A DNA stretch of 9,754 nt, from contig CAKUUM010000052.1 in assembly GCA_934692905.1 (NCBI GenBank), forward strand, positions 1 to 9,754, read 5' to 3'. Below, piece by piece: positions 6,207 to 9,754 of the stretch. A model generated the notes under the pieces. That model did no database searches. It worked only from the letters and a program-made list of their open reading frames with translations, and was not told the origin of the DNA. Each line of letters opens with the position of its first letter. Position 1 is the first letter of the stretch. The translations under genes and the position numbers were made by a program. The stretch comes from an uncultured Bacteroidales bacterium. GTDB lineage: Bacteria > Bacteroidota > Bacteroidia > Bacteroidales > Paludibacteraceae.

Positions 6207-7742
6207 TCATGCTTGTTGTGGAATGTTCTCTAACGCTGTGCGTACGCGGCTGAGGGTCTCCTCTTTGCCGAGGACATCGGTGATTGCCCAGATATGCGGA
6301 CCGCGGGCGGCACCGACAAGGCAGATACGGAAGGCATTCATCACGATGCCGACGCCGTATCCTTTCTCTTCAATCCACGGCATGACGAGGTTGTCCAAGG
6401 CTTCGGCTGACCAATCGTCCTGCTTTTCCAAGAGTGCATATAGTTCTTGCATATGGCGGGGACTGTCCTCTTTCCAGCGTTTTTTGAGGGACTTCTCGTC
6501 GTACTCCGTGGGGGCTACAAAGAAGAAATTGGTTTGCTCCCATAGTTCGGACACAAAGTTCACACGGTCTTTGGTCAAGCCGATGACCTTAGCCACAACG
6601 GCTTTGTCGGCAGTAACGCCGTGTTGTGCCAAAACGGGCATAAACAGGTCCGCCAACTCGTCGTTGCTCTTGAGTTGCAGGTATTGGTGGTTGAACCATT
6701 TGCCCTTCTCGTAGTCGAACTTCGCGCCCGACTTGCTGACGCGGTCAAGCGAGAACTGCTGTATCAGTTCGTCCATCGTGAACATCTCCTGGTCGCCCGT
6801 ATTGTGCCAACCGAGCAGAGCCAAAAAGTTAATCACCGCCTCAGGGAAGTAACCGCTCTCGCGATAGCCCGATGAAACAGTGCCGTCCTTCTGGTTGTGG
6901 AACTCCAGCGGGAAGACGGGGAACCCGAGCCGGTCGCCGTCGCGTTTGCTCAGTTTGCCGTTGCCGTCGGGCTTGAGGAGCAGAGGCAGGTGGGCAAATT
7001 GGGGCATAGTATCCGCCCAACCGAACGCGCGGTAGAGCAGCACATGGAGCGGAGCGGAGGGCAGCCACTCCTCGCCACGGATGACGTGAGTGATTTCCAT
7101 CAGGTGGTCATCCACAATGTTTGCCAAGTGGTAGGTGGGCAGGTCGTCCGCCGACTTATATAATACTTTGTCGTCCAGTATGTTAGAGTTGATAACCACC
7201 TCGCCACGTATCAGGTCGTGGACGTGCACGTCCTCGTTGGGCTCCACCAGGAAACGCACCACGTACTTGTCGCCGTGAGCAATACGCGCTTCCACTTCCT
7301 CTCGGGGGAGCGTGATGGAGTTGACCATCTGTCCGCGCGTGCGCGCATCATATTGAAAATTAGGTATTTTTGCACGCTTAGCCTCCAACTCTTCGGGCGT
7401 GTCGAATGCGATATAGGCATGCCCCGAGTCGAGGAGTTGCTTGACATATTGGTGGTAAATCTCGCGGCGTTCGCTCTGGCGGTACGGACCGTGCGCGCCT
7501 TTGCCGTCGGGGGCTTCTTTGCAGATGCCCTCGTCAATCTTGATACCGAGCCAGTCGAGGGCTTCGATGATGTACTCCTCGGCTCCCGGCACGAAACGCG
7601 TGGAGTCGGTATCCTCGATACGCAGCAGCATGTCGCCGCCGTGCTGACGGGCAAAAAGGTAGTTGTACAGCGCGGTACGCACACCGCCGATATGCAATGC
7701 TCCCGTAGGCGAGGGGGCAAAACGAACACGAACTTTATCCAT
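6207..7742 (-). CDS. gltX: Glutamate--tRNA ligase (glutamyl-tRNA synthetase)
   Basis: This 511-residue class I aminoacyl-tRNA synthetase charges tRNA-Glu in the cytoplasm. The HIGH-type motif is HIGG at 17-20 in RFAPSPTGALHIGGVRTAL, and the KMSKS-type motif is KLSKR at 263-267. RIEDTDSTR (41-49), GPYRQSERREIY (85-96) and the GYRESGYFPEAVINFLALLGWH segment are all typical of bacterial GluRS. A short insertion after the KLSKR loop (FPLEFHNQKDGTVSS) is of the kind seen in Bacteroidota enzymes. It leads the gltX-recQ-methyltransferase operon, with a strong promoter about 30 bp upstream and a very short leader. The gene is complete and of normal length. Confidence 0.97.
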   Translation of the reverse strand: MDKVRVRFAPSPTGALHIGGVRTALYNYLFARQHGGDMLLRIEDTDSTRFVPGAEEYIIEALDWLGIKIDEGICKEAPDGKGAHGPYRQSERREIYHQYVKQLLDSGHAYIAFDTPEELEAKRAKIPNFQYDARTRGQMVNSITLPREEVEARIAHGDKYVVRFLVEPNEDVHVHDLIRGEVVINSNILDDKVLYKSADDLPTYHLANIVDDHLMEITHVIRGEEWLPSAPLHVLLYRAFGWADTMPQFAHLPLLLKPDGNGKLSKRDGDRLGFPVFPLEFHNQKDGTVSSGYRESGYFPEAVINFLALLGWHNTGDQEMFTMDELIQQFSLDRVSKSGAKFDYEKGKWFNHQYLQLKSNDELADLFMPVLAQHGVTADKAVVAKVIGLTKDRVNFVSELWEQTNFFFVAPTEYDEKSLKKRWKEDSPRHMQELYALLEKQDDWSAEALDNLVMPWIEEKGYGVGIVMNAFRICLVGAARGPHIWAITDVLGKEETLSRVRTALENIPQQA

Positions 7743-7768
7743 AAGTTAGTCAAAAGATTTTTTCACGA

Positions 7769-7800
7769 CAAATGTACAACAATTGCGGCACATACACAAA
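7769..7800 (-). promoter_or_regulatory. Promoter of the gltX-recQ-SpoU operon
   Basis: On the minus strand a -33 box TTTG (7800-7797) and a -7 box TACATTTG (7776-7769) are separated by exactly 20 bp. Initiation is expected near 7763, leaving about 20 nt before the gltX ATG at 7742. An 11-bp tandem repeat starts about 50 bp upstream of the -33 box. Confidence 0.8.
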
Positions 7801-7852
7801 CGAAATGTAAAATATGCTTGAGTAATCGGCAAAATCACGGCAAGGTCGGCGG

Positions 7853-7906
7853 AATCACATACTAATCACATACTAATCACATACTAATCACATACTAATC
7901 ACATAC
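7853..7906. repeat. 11-bp tandem repeat, about 4.9 perfect copies
   Basis: The unit AATCACATACT is repeated at 7853, 7864, 7875 and 7886, with a fifth copy from 7897 complete except for its last base. Copies are identical, suggesting recent expansion or active homogenisation. It lies between gltX and the terminator of the next operon, upstream of the gltX promoter. There are no spacers, so it is not a CRISPR array. Confidence 0.95.
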
Positions 7907-7938
7907 ACTTATCCCGACAAATACACGACACCATTTAC

Positions 7939-7966
7939 AATGCACAATGCGTAATGCGCAATGACG
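7939..7966. repeat. 7-bp degenerate tandem repeat (AATGCRY)
   Basis: Four consecutive 7-bp units, AATGCAC, AATGCGT, AATGCGC and AATGACG, lie about 30 bp after the 11-bp repeat. No coding frame runs through them. They contribute to the compound repeat block in this intergenic region. Confidence 0.7.
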
Positions 7967-7992
7967 TTTGACGACGCGGGACGAAAAGGAGT

Positions 7993-8066
7993 TCTACTCA
8001 GCCCGCAGGGCTTCGTTGTCGCTAGGAGCACCCCATAAGCCCACGGGCTTACGGGGACCCAGTAGA
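7993..8066. other. Candidate structured element: two hairpins enclosed by a closing stem
   Basis: TCTACT at 7993-7998 is complementary to AGTAGA at 8061-8066. Between them lie AGCCC(GCA)GGGCT at 8000-8012 and a longer hairpin at 8031-8056, CCCC-a-TAAGCC around loop CACG with GGCTTA-c-GGGG. Together they would give a three-way-junction-like fold. Which strand is transcribed, if any, is unknown; no promoter box was found for it. It could be a non-coding RNA, part of a dispersed palindromic element, or decayed sequence. Apart from the listed promoter, repeats and terminator, the whole 7743-8184 stretch holds no gene that I can support. Confidence 0.4.
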
Positions 8067-8109
8067 CGACATGTCACCGGGCAGATGATGATTCCGCCCC
8101 CAAAGGCAT

Positions 8110-8146
8110 AAAAAAAGAGGCTGCCCAGACCTTATCGGACAGCCCC
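8110..8146 (-). terminator. Intrinsic terminator after the small membrane protein gene
   Basis: On the minus strand the stem GGCTGTCC (8144-8137) pairs with GGGCAGCC (8126-8119), with one G-T wobble and a 10-nt loop. It is followed by TCTTTTTTT (8118-8110). It lies about 40 bp after the stop of the 46-residue membrane protein gene and would end the MATE-Nudix operon. Confidence 0.88.
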
Positions 8147-8184
8147 GACCTGCCCGACAAGAGCAGGATGTATGGCACAGACGC

Positions 8185-8325
8185 TTACTTGGATTGGTCA
8201 GAAGCGGCGTTCTGCTGCGCCTCTTCACGTTTCTCGCGGCGCTCCTTGATGGCGCTGATGATGAAGAAAGGTGCTACAAACACAACCAAAAAAGCAAGGG
8301 TCAGAAAAACCATTGATGTATCCAT
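8185..8325 (-). CDS. Small single-span membrane protein, 46 residues, function unknown
   Basis: I do not recognise the family. The product begins MDTSMVFLTLAFLVVFVAPF, giving one hydrophobic segment at about residues 5-25. A strongly charged tail KERREKREEAQQ and a polar end follow. The positive charges after the span suggest the C-terminus faces the cytoplasm. The open frame extends upstream to 8409, but I chose the ATG at 8325 because the extra 28 residues overlap a hairpin and lack protein-like character. It is the last gene before a strong terminator, 161 bp after the preceding gene, so it might have its own promoter. The length, clean membrane segment and terminator make it a credible gene. 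Confidence 0.65.
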   Translation of the reverse strand: MDTSMVFLTLAFLVVFVAPFFIISAIKERREKREEAQQNAASDQSK

Positions 8326-8370
8326 AATATAAGTATATTGTAAACTGTTAATAATCACATTGTTGTACAT

Positions 8371-8406
8371 GCGCACAATCACCTCCACCCGGAGCGAGAA
8401 TGTGCA
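8371..8406 (-). promoter_or_regulatory. Imperfect long hairpin upstream of the small membrane protein gene
   Basis: On the minus strand GTGCACA (8406-8400) pairs with TGTGCGC (8377-8371), with one wobble. The pairing continues inward across two T-T mismatches and a bulged G to a tight CTCC(GGGT)GGAG tip. No T-run follows on either strand, so it is not a standard terminator. It sits about 45 bp upstream of the ATG at 8325 and may be a leader structure. This is inference from pairing alone. Confidence 0.4.
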
Positions 8407-8486
8407 CAAACCTTATGACGACACGAGATGCGCCGTCCCCACAATGCATCGTTTCTAAAAGGCACTATGGGATAAAGACGTGATTA

Positions 8487-8912
8487 TTACCAGAAAACGG
8501 AGAATGGATACGAGATTTCTTCAGGCGGTAGGTTTAATGGCAACACCCTCGTAAGGGCGATGTCTGCATTGAGTTGGTGCGCGGTGGCTGCTGCCAGTTG
8601 CTGCTGTACAGCGGGACGAGCAATAGCCTGCGAGTCGGAGAATGCTGCACGCCTCGAATACTCCACCCTGCGCGTTCGCGCGGCACTCTCGAAACTATTG
8701 GTGCCCGTGGAGCGATAGGTGATGATGGCATCCGAGAGGTCGTGCTGCGCCTTGATAATCGCAACGCGGTCTGCCAACCTGTCGTCTATCGTGCCGGTGT
8801 CAGGTTGAGCGACACTCACCGCCATTTGTTCGCAGAACTGCCAGTCGGGATAGAGACGCGGCAGCGACCACATCCCAAACGCCAACAATAACAGGCTGAT
8901 ACACAACAGCAT
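8487..8912 (-). CDS. Hypothetical exported or membrane-anchored protein, 141 residues
   Basis: I cannot assign a family. The protein starts MLLCISLLLLAFGMWSLP, a hydrophobic segment that would act as a signal anchor. The rest is a probably helical, extracytoplasmic part rich in Ala, Gln and Arg (for example AAFSDSQAIARPAVQQQLAAATAHQLNADIAL in two runs), ending EEISYPFSVFW. The open frame extends upstream to 9095, but that part overlaps the Nudix gene and the GA-rich repeat out of frame. The ATG at 8912 is preferred. A GTG at 8957 just past the repeat is an alternative that would add a short Arg/Ser-rich lead before the hydrophobic segment. It follows the Nudix gene by 76 bp on the same strand and is probably cotranscribed. 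It could be poorly conserved or restricted to close relatives. Confidence 0.6.
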   Translation of the reverse strand: MLLCISLLLLAFGMWSLPRLYPDWQFCEQMAVSVAQPDTGTIDDRLADRVAIIKAQHDLSDAIITYRSTGTNSFESAARTRRVEYSRRAAFSDSQAIARPAVQQQLAAATAHQLNADIALTRVLPLNLPPEEISYPFSVFW

Positions 8913-8957
8913 GCTGTTGCGTGAGAGAGTGCTATGTGAGTTGCTGCGAGTAGGCAC

Positions 8958-9000
8958 GGGGGAGGGATTAGAGGTTAGAGAGTAGGGATTAGAGGGGATT
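8958..9000. repeat. GA/TAG-rich degenerate repeat, copy 2
   Basis: About 43 bp of the same repeat family as at 1905-1979, sharing the identical GGTTAGAGAGTAG (8973-8985) and a near-identical flank. It spans the end of the Nudix gene: the final Asn-Pro-Leu codons and the TAA stop (8989-8991) are read from repeat sequence. The remainder fills the gap to the next gene. Confidence 0.8.
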
Positions 9001-9549
9001 TTCGGCGAAATACTTCCACAGGGGTGCGGCATGAAGCGCCTGCACGATGCCGCCTTCACGGAGCAGTTGCAGGACATCTTCGCGGGACATGACATGGACG
9101 TGAATGTCCTCGGTGCGCTCCTGATGCTGCTCGGAGAGTTTCTCCACGCCTGTCGCCAAGAAAGTGTAACTCAGATTGTTGTGGTTGGTCGGGTTGGGCG
9201 AAAGGGTCATAAAGAGTTGCCATTCGCCACCGCCAAAGCCAGTCTCCTCGGAGAGTTCGCGTTGGGCAGCGTGGAGGGGCGTCTCGCCCTCATCAATGAC
9301 ACCTGCCACCAACTCGTAGTTGGTCTGCCCGAGCCCGTGGCGGTACTGGTCTTCCATGACAAATTGTCCGTCACGAGTAATGGCAATCACGTTAATCCAG
9401 TCGGGAAACTCAAGCACAAACCACGTCGGAATTTGCACTCCCGAGGGCAGTTGCACCGTCTCTTGACGGACATTCAGCCATTGTCCGAGACTCAGAATGT
9501 GCTTACTTTCAAGCACTTGCCACTTTCTATTCTCCAATTTCTCTACCAT
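8989..9549 (-). CDS. Nudix hydrolase (ADP-ribose pyrophosphatase-like)
   Basis: This 186-residue protein hydrolyses a nucleoside diphosphate linked to another group. The complete Nudix box is at 83-105: G83, then E89, then R97-E98-L99-S100-E101-E102-T103-G104-F105, matching Gx5Ex7REUxEExGU. E98, E101 and E102 are the metal-binding glutamates. The preceding WFVLEFPDWINVIAITRDGQ and QYRHGLGQTNYELVAG resemble ADP-ribose/NDP-sugar pyrophosphatases, but the substrate is uncertain. It overlaps the 3' end of the MATE gene by 23 bp, suggesting coupled translation. The last residues (NPL) come from the GA-rich repeat, so the native C-terminus may have been altered by repeat insertion or spread. Confidence 0.92.
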   Translation of the reverse strand: MVEKLENRKWQVLESKHILSLGQWLNVRQETVQLPSGVQIPTWFVLEFPDWINVIAITRDGQFVMEDQYRHGLGQTNYELVAGVIDEGETPLHAAQRELSEETGFGGGEWQLFMTLSPNPTNHNNLSYTFLATGVEKLSEQHQERTEDIHVHVMSREDVLQLLREGGIVQALHAAPLWKYFAENPL

Positions 9550-9754
9550 AAACCACTTTCCATTTGGCGGTCAGATACACCACGCGCGCGATGAGGTGTG
9601 CGAAATAGCCCACATAGATGGCGTGCACACCCAGCCAACGGCAGGTAGCGGCATAGCCGACTACAAATCCAATCGCCGCAAAAATCATGCCATTCCGTAT
9701 CTCCCGCCCCGCGGTGGCACCCGTATAGACGCCATCCCACATGAACGCCAGTGC
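9527..9754 (-). CDS. MATE-family efflux transporter, C-terminal fragment (runs off the window)
   Basis: Only the last 75 codons lie in the window; the 5' part lies beyond position 9754. The visible part reads ALAFMWDGVYTGATAGREIRNGM, whose WDGxxxGAT motif is typical of DinF-branch MATE exporters. Two hydrophobic segments follow (about IFAAIGFVVGYAATC and AIYVGYFAHLIARVVYL), then a basic tail ending KVVYGREIGE. MATE proteins export drugs or metabolites in exchange for Na+ or H+ at the inner membrane. The stop lies 23 bp inside the Nudix gene, so the two form an operon. Substrate unknown. The methionine at residue 5 of the fragment is internal, not the start. Confidence 0.85.
   Translation of the reverse strand, partial: ALAFMWDGVYTGATAGREIRNGMIFAAIGFVVGYAATCRWLGVHAIYVGYFAHLIARVVYLTAKWKVVYGREIGE

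Noticed and set aside
7853..7966. CRISPR array
   Set aside because: The repeats are 11 and 7 bp with no spacers, and there are no cas genes.
8326..8409. Upstream extension of the small membrane protein to 8409
   Set aside because: The extra 28 residues overlap the hairpin and put a poorly structured lead before a clean membrane protein start.
8407..8416. Promoter for the small membrane protein on the minus strand
   Set aside because: TAAGGTTTG has three bases between TA and TTTG instead of two, and there is no TTTG box 19-21 bp upstream.
8348..8449. Minus-strand 33-residue open frame between the two small genes
   Set aside because: It runs through the hairpin, has no recognisable features, and is within the range expected by chance.
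8913..9095. Upstream extension of the 141-residue hypothetical protein to 9095
   Set aside because: It reads the Nudix 3' end out of frame and then the GA-rich repeat; composition is Ser/Pro/Cys-rich and not protein-like.

Overview
The window looks like chromosomal DNA from a member of the Bacteroidota, most likely order Bacteroidales. Two things in the sequence point there. First, the rpmB-rpmG pair is followed by a 50-residue DUF4295-type ribosomal protein. Second, four intergenic regions carry the Bacteroidota promoter pair TTTG / TAnnTTTG with exactly 20 bp between the boxes. Start codons also lack clear Shine-Dalgarno sequences, as is usual for this phylum. Almost every gene is a housekeeping gene. 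I see no transposase, phage gene, CRISPR array or defence gene.

Layout, left to right. A tRNA-Gly(GCC) gene on the minus strand (4-76) has its own promoter. Next is a minus-strand pair: a maltose/galactoside-type O-acetyltransferase (1027-1581) whose stop overlaps the start of a TatD-family metallohydrolase (260-1030). A plus-strand ribosomal operon follows, rpmB (L28), rpmG (L33) and DUF4295 (2011-2640). It has a promoter at 1690-1721, an untranslated leader of about 280 nt with three small hairpins and a GA-rich repeat, and an intrinsic terminator. A lipid (diacylglycerol-type) kinase (2773-3708) is transcribed from a promoter embedded in that terminator. It runs head-on, with zero spacing, into a minus-strand operon gltX - recQ - SpoU-family rRNA/tRNA methyltransferase (7742 down to 3709). 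The RecQ has its zinc cluster at the extreme C-terminus.

At 7743-8184 there is a 440-bp non-coding block. It holds the gltX promoter, an 11-bp tandem repeat, a 7-bp tandem repeat, a possible multi-hairpin structured element, and the terminator of the next operon. That last operon, also on the minus strand, reads MATE-family exporter (only its C-terminus is inside the window), a Nudix hydrolase overlapping it by 23 bp, a 141-residue exported or membrane-anchored protein I cannot name, and a 46-residue single-span membrane protein.

The coding content is ordinary. The parts most worth a second look are non-coding: the rpmB leader, the two copies of a GA-rich degenerate repeat about 7 kb apart (one supplies the Nudix stop codon), the compound repeat/structure block upstream of gltX, and the hairpin upstream of the small membrane protein. 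None of these proves a new system. They are candidates that genome-wide comparison could settle quickly.
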